Shown piece by piece: positions 25,080 through 33,172 of a stretch of 64,000 nucleotides of DNA. Position numbers and translations under genes: made by a program. Under the pieces are notes generated by a model. That model did not search any database. It was not told the origin of the DNA and saw only the letters and a list, made by a program, of their open reading frames with translations. This stretch comes from an uncultured Agathobaculum sp. (GTDB lineage Bacteria; Bacillota; Clostridia; Oscillospirales; Butyricicoccaceae). Positions within the stretch are counted from its first letter, which is position 1, and each line of letters opens with the position of its first letter. The DNA is taken from the NCBI RefSeq assembly GCF_944384765.1, contig NZ_CALWUM010000004.1:51022-115021 (forward strand), read 5' to 3'.

Positions 25080-26390
25080 TCAAATCTGGCCGCACTCCAG
25101 CCCGTTGTAGCGGGTGATGCGGAACGGATAGCTGAGCGTTTCGGTCTCCACGCCGATCTCGTGCAGGCCCGCGCACAGCATTTCGACCACATCCATATCA
25201 TGGTCACGCTGCGCGACCGAGAGCTTCATGCGCTCGCCGAACGAGGACACCAGCATCGCAAACGGCTGCACCGCGCACGGCAGAATCGCACCGTAGTCCT
25301 CCACATAGGGCATGCAGGTGGGCGGCAGCTTGAAGCGGCCGACGTTGGTGATGAGGAAGCTGTCCTCGAGCACAAAGTCCTTGCAGATCTTCTGGCCCTG
25401 TGCCATCTTTTCCCGCAGCGGCATATCTGCCTCGTGCAGCTCGCGGCAGCGGTCAGCCGCAGCCTTGGCGCGGTAGAGCAGCTGCTCGCGCTCCATCTGG
25501 CTGTTCAGGAAAGCCTTGGTGCGCTTGAATACCTCATCAAGCGGCAGGTCGCGATACTCAGGCAAATAGGGCAGGTCGATAAAGCAGATGAAGTAGCGCG
25601 TGGTGGCCGAAGGCAGCAGCGGCCGCAGGTCGACCGGGATCTGCGAGATGACCGGCTTATCCGGCTCGCCGAACTTGTGGTCAAACGCACGCATGAGCAG
25701 CGGCGCGACAATGGACAGCGGGCTGACGCCGATCGACTTGCCGTAATCGTGCAGCTGGGCGAACGGGAAGGTCACCTCGGTGACGATCTCGGGCGCGTCT
25801 CCCAGGTCGGTCAGATCCCAGGCGTGCGAAGCCGCAGGCTTTCTCCAGATGCCGTCCGGCGAAAACTCCTGATCCTCGAGCTGCTCGTAGCCGTCCGCAC
25901 TCTCCTCGGGCGTCCAGACCGTGTCCAGATCGCGCACTGAGCCGTCGTTCTCGACCGGGCAGCCGCACAGCTTGAGGTACTGGAAAATCACGCAGCGGAT
26001 GAACTCCTCAAACCCGCGCCCGTCCGAAATCGAGTGCTGGTATTCCATGATGATGGTCTTATCGTGATAGCCCACAAGGAACATATAGCCGTGCATGTCC
26101 TTGGAGCCGATGGTATAGCGTTTTTCAATCCCGTCAAACGGCAGCACGACCGGCGGCAGCACGTTTGCGCGGTAGCGGAACGCGGTGTCGGTCGCCTCCA
26201 CGCCGAGCACCATGTGCGGGAAGCGCAGCAGCGCTTCCTCAACCGCCTTTTGCAGCTTGTTGGGGTCTACCTTATCGCGCATGCGGATGATATGCCGCGG
26301 TACGCAGGCGACGGTTTCGTGGGTGTTATACAGAAAAATTTTGGCATAACTATCCGTACGAAGCAGCGGAAAATCCTTGAGCAGATCCAT
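25080..26390 (-). CDS. Condensation-domain/alcohol acetyltransferase-like acyltransferase
   Basis: This 436-aa protein has the chloramphenicol-acetyltransferase-like fold shared by NRPS condensation domains, PapA and alcohol acetyltransferases. The catalytic HxxxDG motif is QHSISDGRGFEEF (about residues 135-147). A second half contains PVISQIPVDLRPLLPSATTRYF and ITNVGRFKLP, typical of this group. ATG 26390 has GGAGGG upstream. No carrier-protein or adenylation gene adjoins it, so its acyl donor is unknown. Transcription probably depends on a TetR-type repressor, as the operator at 26414-26429 lies just before the gene. Confidence 0.75.
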   Translation of the reverse strand: MDLLKDFPLLRTDSYAKIFLYNTHETVACVPRHIIRMRDKVDPNKLQKAVEEALLRFPHMVLGVEATDTAFRYRANVLPPVVLPFDGIEKRYTIGSKDMHGYMFLVGYHDKTIIMEYQHSISDGRGFEEFIRCVIFQYLKLCGCPVENDGSVRDLDTVWTPEESADGYEQLEDQEFSPDGIWRKPAASHAWDLTDLGDAPEIVTEVTFPFAQLHDYGKSIGVSPLSIVAPLLMRAFDHKFGEPDKPVISQIPVDLRPLLPSATTRYFICFIDLPYLPEYRDLPLDEVFKRTKAFLNSQMEREQLLYRAKAAADRCRELHEADMPLREKMAQGQKICKDFVLEDSFLITNVGRFKLPPTCMPYVEDYGAILPCAVQPFAMLVSSFGERMKLSVAQRDHDMDVVEMLCAGLHEIGVETETLSYPFRITRYNGLECGQI

Positions 26391-26413
26391 TGTCTCATCC
26401 CTCCGAACATTGA

Positions 26414-26429
26414 CTGACCGTCCAGTCTC
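26414..26429. promoter_or_regulatory. TetR-type operator
   Basis: GACTG-ACCGTC-CAGTC, an inverted repeat of the kind bound by many TetR repressors (core TGACCGTCCAGT), lies 24 bp before the acyltransferase start. No TetR gene is adjacent. Confidence 0.6.
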
Positions 26430-26514
26430 CATGTTCATTTTAGCATTTCACTTTGCCTTTGTAAATCAGAAAAATGCGTTTTTTGCCATTTCTGCACACT
26501 ATGTCCGATAACGC

Positions 26515-26549
26515 AAAAAAGAAATTCCCCGATCGGGGAATTTCTTTTT
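26515..26549 (-). terminator. Intrinsic terminator of the sigma/anti-sigma operon
   Basis: AAAGAAATTCCCC-GATC-GGGGAATTTCTTT with T-run, ~13 nt past the anti-sigma stop. Confidence 0.9.
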
Positions 26550-26561
26550 GTCTCTGCGGTT

Positions 26562-27662
26562 TTACTGCTGCACGGGGATTTCGATACCCTGTACGGTAAC
26601 GCTCACGATGTCCTCGAGCGGAAGGATCTCGCTGAAAATATCGCCCTTCTGGCAAACGGTTTTGCCGTCCGCCGGGCTGATGCTGCCGCCCGCCAGCGAC
26701 AGGTCGAGGCTCGTGCCGTCCGCCTTGTTGACCAGGATCTGTACGTTTTCGAAATATTTGTGCATCTGCTCGCTGTCGTGCTCACTCTCTTTGCCGGACT
26801 GCGCGTTTTCGTCCCACTGTACTTCGCTGTCCACCGTGTAATCCACGCGCAGCGCCAGCGGGGACAGGGTGATCTCGTCAATGGTCGCGGTCATGCCGTT
26901 CAGGTCAAAGGTCTGGCCCGCAGGCAGGCTGACCGAGGTATCCTCGAAATCCAAGTTGAACTTAAACGACCAGTCGCCCTCGGCGATCACGATACGGTTC
27001 ATATCCTCGTCAAACACGCAAAGGTCTGTGAACTTCGCGCGCACTGTGTGGCCGCGCACTTCGCCGTCGCTGACCTCGCGGGTCTCAACATACTGGATCG
27101 CATTGTCCGCCGGGTCAGCGTCATAGAAATACGAACCGCCGTGCGTGCCGCCCAGGTAACCGGACAGCGAGGTATCCTCTTCGCCAAAGGTCAGCGGAAG
27201 CACGCCGTCGCCCACGGTATTGGTCAAGTCGATATCAAAGGCCGTGCCGTCGACCTTTGCGATCGAATAGGTGACCGCGTAATGGTACTTGTCGCCGATG
27301 ATCGCGTCCGCTGTGACAATGACGCCGTTATCCGTGTCGCTCGCGCCGACCGGGCGGCCGATCTTGTCGATGATCTCGGTGTCGGCCGTCGGGCCGAACA
27401 TACCCTGGAACGCTTCGCCCGCGCTCCGGAGCACGCCGGTCGCGCTCGCGCCGACCGTCAGTACGACCGCGGCTGCCACGCCTACCGCCGCGATGCGCGG
27501 CAGGCGGCGCTTACGCGCCCGCGGCATAGCCACGACATTGTCCTCCGCCCGTTCGCGTGCGTCCAGCAGGTTCTGCACCATGCGCGCCTTGGCTTCGTCC
27601 GAAAATTTCAGGCCAGCCATCGCCTCAGTATACTCATTGTTATCATTATACGCTCTGTTCAT
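26562..27662 (-). CDS. Membrane-bound anti-sigma factor with DUF4179-like domain
   Basis: This 366-aa protein has a short cytoplasmic N-terminus (residues 1-55, FSDEAKARMVQNLLDA, the likely sigma-binding part), one membrane helix (IAAVGVAAAVVLTVGASATGV) and an extracellular beta-rich region of about 290 residues resembling DUF4179 proteins encoded next to ECF sigma genes in Firmicutes. It overlaps the sigma gene by 17 nt. Its role is to hold the sigma factor inactive until an envelope signal arrives; the signal is unknown. Confidence 0.8.
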   Translation of the reverse strand: MNRAYNDNNEYTEAMAGLKFSDEAKARMVQNLLDARERAEDNVVAMPRARKRRLPRIAAVGVAAAVVLTVGASATGVLRSAGEAFQGMFGPTADTEIIDKIGRPVGASDTDNGVIVTADAIIGDKYHYAVTYSIAKVDGTAFDIDLTNTVGDGVLPLTFGEEDTSLSGYLGGTHGGSYFYDADPADNAIQYVETREVSDGEVRGHTVRAKFTDLCVFDEDMNRIVIAEGDWSFKFNLDFEDTSVSLPAGQTFDLNGMTATIDEITLSPLALRVDYTVDSEVQWDENAQSGKESEHDSEQMHKYFENVQILVNKADGTSLDLSLAGGSISPADGKTVCQKGDIFSEILPLEDIVSVTVQGIEIPVQQ

Positions 27663-28140
27663 AATATTCGCCTCCCAGTGTGGTGCGCAGCTTGCGCCGC
27701 CCCCGGCTCAGGTGCGCGGCGACCGCCGCTTCGCTCTGTCCAAGCAGGCCCGCGATCTCGCAGACCGAATAGCCTTCGTAATAATGCAGGTAAATCGCTT
27801 CGCGGTAGTTTTCCGGCAACGCCATCACCGCTTCGAGCACCGCGTGATCAGGCGCTTCCGGGGCGGGCGTTGCCGCCGCGGCCTCGAGCGCCACCGTGCG
27901 GCGGCGGAAGCTGCTGCGCAGCGCGTCCTTGCAGGCGTTCGCGGTGGTGCGGATGATCCAGGCTTTTTCATGCGCCGGACTGTCAAAGGTCTGCCCGCTC
28001 GTCAGGAGCTTTAAGAACACAGTCTGGCAGATGTCCTCCGCGTCATGGGTGGATTTGAGATAGGTGTAGGAAAGCCGCAGGATCAGGTCGGAATAGGTGT
28101 GCACCAGCCGCTCGGCCTCCGCTTTCTCGAATTGTTTCAT
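27646..28140 (-). CDS. ECF RNA polymerase sigma factor
   Basis: This 164-aa sigma-70 family protein has region 2 (residues ~10-75, YSDLILRLSYTYLKSTHDAEDICQTVFLKLL) and region 4 (about 105-160, ALPENYREAIYLHYYEGYSVCEIAGLLGQSEAAVAAHLSRGRRKL). No region 1 or 3. Cotranscribed with the anti-sigma gene downstream. The control region (28141-28258) probably contains a promoter read by this sigma, but I could not assign it. Confidence 0.92.
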   Translation of the reverse strand: MKQFEKAEAERLVHTYSDLILRLSYTYLKSTHDAEDICQTVFLKLLTSGQTFDSPAHEKAWIIRTTANACKDALRSSFRRRTVALEAAAATPAPEAPDHAVLEAVMALPENYREAIYLHYYEGYSVCEIAGLLGQSEAAVAAHLSRGRRKLRTTLGGEYYEQSV

Positions 28141-28258
28141 GGGTTTATCAACTCCTTTGGAAACAGCCGGACGGCTGTGTCAGCAACGTCGCTTCACCTA
28201 CAATACGAATGGGCGGCGCGTCATCTGACACCGGGAGAAAAATTTTTTGCAGCACAAA

Positions 28259-28282
28259 GGGACAGCCCTTTCGGGCTGTCCC
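28259..28282 (-). terminator. Hairpin terminator
   Basis: GGGACAGCCC and complement around a 4-nt loop, ~40 nt past the HAAS-domain gene on the minus strand, followed by TTTGTG; weak T-run. Confidence 0.6.
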
Positions 28283-28324
28283 CAGTATAGCATATTCTTT
28301 TGTTCTCCGCCCGTTCCCGTCCGG

Positions 28325-29605
28325 TTATTTTGTGACCGGCGCGGGACCGCTCTCGATCTGCCCCGACCGCTGCGCGGACAGCAGCACGCCGAGCAGGAAC
28401 ATGGTCTGGCAGAGGTTGAGGGCGTCCGACGCGATCAGCGGCAGGCCGTATGTATACCCCGAATCCGAAATGCCCAAGTTGACAAGCAGATACCACACAG
28501 CCTGCGCGCCCAGTGTCAGCACAACCGCATGGCAGGTCAGCCACGCCAGCAGACCGCTCTGCCGGCCGGCCAGCATCAGTCCGCGGCCCAGCAGGATGAC
28601 CAGCGGCACCAGCACCAGTATCATTGCCAGCCAGCCCCACTCCAGTTGGATGATTGTCAGCAGGTTCTCCTGCGCGTCCGCCCATTCCCAAAATGATTTC
28701 TGCGGCGTGGCAAAGGCGCCGTCCTGATAATAGGTATCTGTGCCAAACAGCATGTGGCGGATCAACTGCGTCATCAGGCTGACATTCTGCTCGCGGGAAA
28801 TGCCGCTCGAGCGCAGAAATACCACACTCCGCAAATACCGCACCAGCGCGAACGCGCCAGGCAGCAGCGCCAGGCACAGATTGCGCACACGCACCCGGCC
28901 GAACGCTTTGTGACAGACCGCAATCAGCAGGATTGCACTGCAAATCACCAGCAGGATATTGGTGATTGCATAAGGCGTGTAGTGCGTGACTATCAGCAGC
29001 ATCCAAAACCCCGCTACCGCCAGCACACAGCTCGCCAGGCCCTCGGTACCCTTGGCACCCATGCGGCAGATCAGTCCCGCCAGCAGCAGCGGGAACAACC
29101 AGAATAACACATCGATCTGTATGGGAGCAATGTCGGGCAGCATGGTCTCTATCTGGTTGAGCAAGAGAACCGCCGCGAGCCAGACCGCCAGCAGGGGCCA
29201 AAGCCGCTTCATCAAAACCGTATAGTCGATAAAATACGCTGCCAGCAGGCAGACCGCCCCGGCCGCATATCGCCACAGCAGCGCGGCGGCGTCCAGTTCC
29301 GGATTCCATATATATTGCAGACCCAGCCCCACCGCCGCGACAACCAGTACAAGCCCCAGCATGACCCAGTCCGGCCGGGGCCGCCACGCGCGGTCGAGCA
29401 GCGTGCCGGTCTCGACCGCGTCGCCCATCTCGCGCACAGTCGCCTGCGCGGCGGCATCCTCGTCCATGCCTTCGTCCAGAAAGGCTTCATACTGGTCGCT
29501 TAAATGATCGGCCAGCTCTTTTGCCGCCACCGGGCGCGCCCGCTTCCAGCGCATCTGCCCGGTCGCGTCATCCAGCCATTGCTGTAAATGTTCTGGTAAC
29601 TTCAT
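28325..29605 (-). CDS. HAAS-domain membrane protein with FtsW/RodA-like C-terminal half
   Basis: This 426-aa protein starts with a ~75-residue helical HAAS/permease-prefix domain (ELADHLSDQYEAFLDEGMDEDAAAQATVREMG), normally coupled to PadR regulators. About nine or ten membrane helices follow. The end, LGISDSGYTYGLPLIASDALNLCQTMFLLGVLLS, resembles the last conserved block of SEDS proteins FtsW/RodA, where 'TGLPLPFISYGGS' is usual, but the SEDS residues are degenerate. It is probably not an active glycosyltransferase. It lies 76 nt downstream of padR and is likely co-regulated with it. Confidence 0.7.
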   Translation of the reverse strand: MKLPEHLQQWLDDATGQMRWKRARPVAAKELADHLSDQYEAFLDEGMDEDAAAQATVREMGDAVETGTLLDRAWRPRPDWVMLGLVLVVAAVGLGLQYIWNPELDAAALLWRYAAGAVCLLAAYFIDYTVLMKRLWPLLAVWLAAVLLLNQIETMLPDIAPIQIDVLFWLFPLLLAGLICRMGAKGTEGLASCVLAVAGFWMLLIVTHYTPYAITNILLVICSAILLIAVCHKAFGRVRVRNLCLALLPGAFALVRYLRSVVFLRSSGISREQNVSLMTQLIRHMLFGTDTYYQDGAFATPQKSFWEWADAQENLLTIIQLEWGWLAMILVLVPLVILLGRGLMLAGRQSGLLAWLTCHAVVLTLGAQAVWYLLVNLGISDSGYTYGLPLIASDALNLCQTMFLLGVLLSAQRSGQIESGPAPVTK

Positions 29606-29681
29606 TTCCCCACCTCCATCGCCTGCTTTTCATGCTTACGTCCGTCTTAGAGCACTTTTTCTTGCTTTCTGCGCACCGGCC

Positions 29682-30029
29682 TCAGGCAAACGCATGGTTT
29701 TCCCCTCCGCGCAGCACGCGTTCGACCGCGCCGGAGAATTCGCGCCATTCCGCGGTCTTTTCCGCCAGGCGCGTCCGCCCCGCGTCGGTCAGGTGGTAAT
29801 ACTTGCGCACGCGCGCGCCGTCCGCTGCCTGCTCATAGGACTGCACCAGCCCCTGGGTTTCCAGCGTGTGCAGCAGCGGGTAGAGCGTGCCCGCCTTGAG
29901 CGAAAACGTGTCGTCCGACCGCGCGCGCAGGCGCTCGATCATCTGGTAGCCGTACAGGTCCTCCTCCTCGAGCAGGCGCAGGATCAGCAGCCCGGTGCTC
30001 CCCGCGAGCAGGCTTTTATCGATGGTCAT
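29682..30029 (-). CDS. PadR-family transcriptional regulator
   Basis: A 115-aa winged-helix protein with the PadR signature: GLLILRLLEEEDLYGYQMIERLRARS, LKAGTLYPLLHTLETQGLVQS and KYYHLTDAGRTRLAE. Two identical-type palindromes directly upstream (30045-30061, 30071-30087) are likely self-operators. Downstream is the HAAS-domain partner gene and divergently lies a MATE exporter, which PadR may also repress. Confidence 0.9.
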   Translation of the reverse strand: MTIDKSLLAGSTGLLILRLLEEEDLYGYQMIERLRARSDDTFSLKAGTLYPLLHTLETQGLVQSYEQAADGARVRKYYHLTDAGRTRLAEKTAEWREFSGAVERVLRGGENHAFA

Positions 30030-30044
30030 GGTTCATCCCTCCTT

Positions 30045-30087
30045 ATATCGGTGTTCGATATATACATTATATATCGGCTATCGATAT
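30045..30087. promoter_or_regulatory. Tandem PadR operators
   Basis: ATATCG-GTGTT-CGATAT (30045-30061) and ATATCG-GCTAT-CGATAT (30071-30087): same half-sites, same 5-bp centre, 26 bp apart, in the padR/MATE intergenic region. Confidence 0.75.
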
Positions 30088-30115
30088 ATGTCAAGCGGTT
30101 TGCCGCCCCGTCCGC

Positions 30116-30144
30116 TTGACAAACCCTGTTCCGCGGCCTATGCT
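30116..30144 (+). promoter_or_regulatory. Promoter of the second MATE gene
   Basis: TTGACA (30116-30121), 17-bp spacer, TATGCT (30139-30144). Confidence 0.7.
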
Positions 30145-30180
30145 AATAGAATCAAAAGCACTGCAAAGGGGCGGAAAGTT

Positions 30181-31572
30181 ATGGAAAACGATGCGCAGGC
30201 CCGCAAATACAGGCAGCTAACCGAGGCCCCGGTCGAGCCGCTGATCTGCAAAATGGCCGTGCCGACCATCATCAGCATGCTCATCACCTCGATCTACAAC
30301 ATGGCGGACACGTTCTTTGTCGGCTGGCTCGGCACGAGCGCAACCGGCGCGGTCGGCGTGGTGTTCCCGCTGATGGCTGCCATTCAGGCGGTCGGCTTTT
30401 TCTTCGGGCAGGGCTCGGGCAACTATATTTCGCGCCAGCTTGGCGCGCAGCACCATGAGGAGGCCGCGCGCATGGCTGCAACCGGATTTTTCTCCGCGCT
30501 CGGCGCGGGTGCGGTCATCCTCGCCTGCGGGCTGGTGTTCCGCAGTCCGCTGTGCCGTCTGCTCGGCGCAACCGACACCATCTTTCCCTATGCGATGGAC
30601 TACATGTGCATCATCCTGATCGGCGCGCCATGGATGACCGCCGCTCTCGTGCTCAACAACCAGCTGCGCTTGCAGGGCAATGCAACCTATGCCATGGTGG
30701 GGCTGGTCTCGGGCGGCCTGCTCAACATCGGGCTGGACCCGCTGTTCATCTTCGTATTCGATCTGGGCATTGCGGGCGCGGCGCTTGCCACAATCCTCAG
30801 CCAGTTCATCAGCTTCTGCCTGCTGCTGGCGGGCGTCAAGCTGTCCGGCGGCATTCAAATCCGCCTGCGCCTGTTTTCGCCCAGCTGTACGCGCTATGCG
30901 GCGCTCGCGGGCGGCGGCCTGCCCAGCCTGTGCCGGCAGGGCCTGGCGTCCATTGCCGTTACCTGCCTGAACACCGCCGCCCGCCCCTACGGCGACGCAG
31001 CTATCGCCGCCATGAGCATCGTCACGCGCATCTCGCAGTTTGCGGGCTCGGCCATGATCGGCTTCGGGCAGGGCTTTCAGCCGGTGTGCGGGTTTAACTT
31101 CGGCGCACGCAAATACGACCGCGTCACGCGCGGATTCTGGTTCTGCGTCAAGGTGTCGACCGGCGCGCTGCTGCTGCTCGCGGTTGCGGGCTGGGTATTC
31201 GCCCCGCAGGCCATTGCGATCTTTCGCGCGGACGATCCTGCGGTCATCCATATCGGCGCGGCCACCATGCGCTGGCAGTGCATTTCGTTCCCGCTCATCG
31301 CGTGGTCAACCATGTGCAACATGTTGCTGCAAAACATCGCCATGACCGTGCGCGCGAGCATTGTCGCGGCAGCGCGGCAGGGGCTGTTCTTCATCCCGCT
31401 TGCGCTCATCCTGCCGCTCTGCCTCGGCCTGACCGGCGTGCAGATTTGCCAGGCGGTGAGCGACGTGTGTGCGTTTTTCCTCGCGATCGCACTGACCGTG
31501 CCCGTGCTGCGGCTGCTGTCCCGCGGCATTGACCCACACAGCTCGCCGGCGAATAATGTCAATTCGTTATAA
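30181..31572 (+). CDS. MATE-family efflux transporter (MepA-like)
   Basis: This 463-aa, ~12-helix transporter differs from the one at 9386. Opening elements MAVPTIISMLITSIYNMADTFFVGWLGTSATGAVGV and the mid-protein GFGQGFQPVCGFNFGARKYDRV are typical of the MepA/NorM-like group in Firmicutes. ATG 30181 follows GGGGCGGAAAG. Likely exports cationic drugs or metabolites in exchange for Na+/H+. Divergent from padR, so drug-responsive control through the tandem operators is plausible. Confidence 0.9.
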   Translation: MENDAQARKYRQLTEAPVEPLICKMAVPTIISMLITSIYNMADTFFVGWLGTSATGAVGVVFPLMAAIQAVGFFFGQGSGNYISRQLGAQHHEEAARMAATGFFSALGAGAVILACGLVFRSPLCRLLGATDTIFPYAMDYMCIILIGAPWMTAALVLNNQLRLQGNATYAMVGLVSGGLLNIGLDPLFIFVFDLGIAGAALATILSQFISFCLLLAGVKLSGGIQIRLRLFSPSCTRYAALAGGGLPSLCRQGLASIAVTCLNTAARPYGDAAIAAMSIVTRISQFAGSAMIGFGQGFQPVCGFNFGARKYDRVTRGFWFCVKVSTGALLLLAVAGWVFAPQAIAIFRADDPAVIHIGAATMRWQCISFPLIAWSTMCNMLLQNIAMTVRASIVAAARQGLFFIPLALILPLCLGLTGVQICQAVSDVCAFFLAIALTVPVLRLLSRGIDPHSSPANNVNSL

Positions 31573-31605
31573 TTTATATTATTATTACATATAGGAGTTT
31601 TTACT

Positions 31606-32160
31606 ATGTCCGAATTTGTCCTTGACCCCACGCTGTACGACGGCCGCCCGGCCGACTGCACCGGCCGCGACGCGGTCGAAATCGCGTGTTATGACTTTCT
31701 CGACCGCCTCGGTGTGCGCTATCAGCGCGCCGACCACACCGAAACACCCTCGATTGAGGCGTGCGGCGAAGTAGAAAAGCTGCTCGGCATTGAGATCTGC
31801 AAAAACCTGTTCCTGTGCAACCGGCAAAAGACCCAGTTCACCCTGCTCATCATGCCGGGCGCCAAGCCCTTCCGCACCAAGGAACTGTCCGCCCAGCTGG
31901 GCTGCTCGCGCCTGTCCTTTGCGGACGCTGCGCACATGCAGGAATACCTGGGCGTCACGCCCGGCTCAGTCTCGGTGCTTGGCCTGCTGAACGACACGGA
32001 AAACCGTGTGCGCCTGGTGATCGACCGCGACGCACTCGCGCACGAATTCTTCGGCTGCCATCCCTGCCGCAACACTTCCTCACTGCGCATTGCGACCGCC
32101 GACCTGACCGGCAAAATCCTGCCCGCCCTGCATCACGAGCCGGCCTACGTCTCGCTCTGA
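31606..32160 (+). CDS. YbaK/PrdX-type aminoacyl-tRNA deacylase
   Basis: This 184-aa protein has the INS/YbaK fold that hydrolyses misacylated tRNA, most often Ala- or Cys-tRNAPro. Visible features are YDFLDRLGVRYQRADHTETPSIEAC, the catalytic-lysine region EICKNLFLCNRQKTQFTLLIMPG, GVTPGSVSVLGLLND and the closing GCHPCRNTSSLRIATADL. This matches free-standing PrdX/ProX proteins. AGGAG stands before ATG 31606, only 33 nt after the MATE gene, so read-through is likely. Confidence 0.88.
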   Translation: MSEFVLDPTLYDGRPADCTGRDAVEIACYDFLDRLGVRYQRADHTETPSIEACGEVEKLLGIEICKNLFLCNRQKTQFTLLIMPGAKPFRTKELSAQLGCSRLSFADAAHMQEYLGVTPGSVSVLGLLNDTENRVRLVIDRDALAHEFFGCHPCRNTSSLRIATADLTGKILPALHHEPAYVSL

Positions 32161-32194
32161 AGTGAAAAGCATTTTGCTTTGCGGAAAATTGTGG

Positions 32195-32200
32195 TATACT
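32195..32200 (+). promoter_or_regulatory. -10 element of the ndk operon
   Basis: TATACT at 32195-32200, with TTTTGC 17 bp upstream as a weak -35. Confidence 0.5.
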
Positions 32201-32236
32201 GAAAACAGAAATACAGAAGAAAGCAGGCGATCAATC

Positions 32237-32641
32237 ATGGAACGGACTTATATCATGCTCAAGCCGGACGCCTTGCAGCGCGGCATCGCGGGCGAGATCA
32301 TCGCGCGCATCGAGCGCAAGGGCTACCGCATCACCCACATGAAAACCATGCAGCTGGACGAGCCCATCCTGCGCGAGCACTATGCGCACATTGTGGACAA
32401 GCCCTTTTTCCCGCCCACGGTCGCATACATGACGAGCGGCCCGGTGGTGGGCATGGTCGTGGAGGGCGAAAATGTCATCCAGGGCATGCGCACGCTCATG
32501 GGCCCGACCAAAAACGAGGACGCAATGCCCGGCACCATCCGCGGCGACTTTGCCAGCTCGACCACCTATAACGTCATCCACGGCTCGGACTCACCGGAAA
32601 ATGCTGAGATCGAGATCCGCCGCTTTTTCGGGGAGATTTGA
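32237..32641 (+). CDS. ndk: Nucleoside diphosphate kinase
   Basis: The 134-aa enzyme transfers phosphate from ATP to nucleoside diphosphates. It begins ERTYIMLKPDALQRGIAGEIIARIE (KPDA motif) and contains the active-site histidine in NVIHGSDSPENAEIEIRRFF. Length is normal. A DNA polymorphism relevant to function is not apparent. It is followed after 2 nt by a small TIGR04076-like gene. Confidence 0.96.
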   Translation: MERTYIMLKPDALQRGIAGEIIARIERKGYRITHMKTMQLDEPILREHYAHIVDKPFFPPTVAYMTSGPVVGMVVEGENVIQGMRTLMGPTKNEDAMPGTIRGDFASSTTYNVIHGSDSPENAEIEIRRFFGEI

Positions 32642-32643
32642 GC

Positions 32644-32916
32644 ATGGCACGGCCCAAAATCCGCATTACGCTCGTCGAGCGGCGCGGCCCGAGAGGCTGT
32701 CACCGCGGCCATCAGCCGGGCGACAGCTTTGACTTTGACACCGAACGCGGCAACCTGTGCCCGATGGCGATGCACGTCGCTTTCCCCTACATCGACATCC
32801 TGCGCTACAGCGGCGCGATTCCCGGCGAAGCGCCCGGCACGGCGCGCTTCTGCTGCCCGGATGTGGATACGCTCAATATCTTCAGGATCGAACGAGTAGA
32901 GGAGGATGACACATGA
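32644..32916 (+). CDS. TIGR04076-family small protein
   Basis: This 90-aa protein opens with KIRITLVERRGPRGCHRGHQPGDSFDFD and continues NLCPMAMHVAFPYIDILRYSG and TARFCCPDVDTLNIFRIE, matching the uncharacterised TIGR04076 family with its spaced Cys residues. ATG 32644 is chosen; a TTG two codons earlier overlaps the ndk stop. It overlaps the next gene (ATGA), so ndk and the two small genes form one operon. Confidence 0.75.
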   Translation: MARPKIRITLVERRGPRGCHRGHQPGDSFDFDTERGNLCPMAMHVAFPYIDILRYSGAIPGEAPGTARFCCPDVDTLNIFRIERVEEDDT

Positions 32917-33113
32917 ACGAACTCCAGGGCATTCTTGAAAAATTTGCCGCTTCCGGTTGGGAACTGATTGCTGCGCCGTCTCATGCGTGGCTGGACGGCA
33001 GGGGCGATAAGGCCGCGCTGATGCGTGCGATCCAACAGGCGGACAGGGAATGCGGCTCCTGCGGCTGTGCGCTCGACCCCTTATACAAACGGGCGCTCGC
33101 GCTGCTGGGCTGA
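32913..33113 (+). CDS. Small hypothetical protein (66 aa)
   Basis: Starts at an ATGA overlap with the TIGR04076-like gene, with GGAGGA upstream. The protein (NELQGILEKFAASGWELIAAP..., with ECGSCGCALDPLYKRALALL at the end) has a CxxCxC cluster that could bind a metal. No family recognised. A strong terminator follows, closing the operon. Confidence 0.65.
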   Translation: MNELQGILEKFAASGWELIAAPSHAWLDGRGDKAALMRAIQQADRECGSCGCALDPLYKRALALLG

Positions 33114-33138
33114 CTGCCGCCAATCATATCGCATATAC

Positions 33139-33172
33139 AAAAAGGACGTTTCCGGTCGGAAACGTCCTTTTG
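33139..33172. terminator. Bidirectional terminator
   Basis: AAAAGGACGTTTCC-GGTC-GGAAACGTCCTTTT between convergent genes. Confidence 0.9.
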
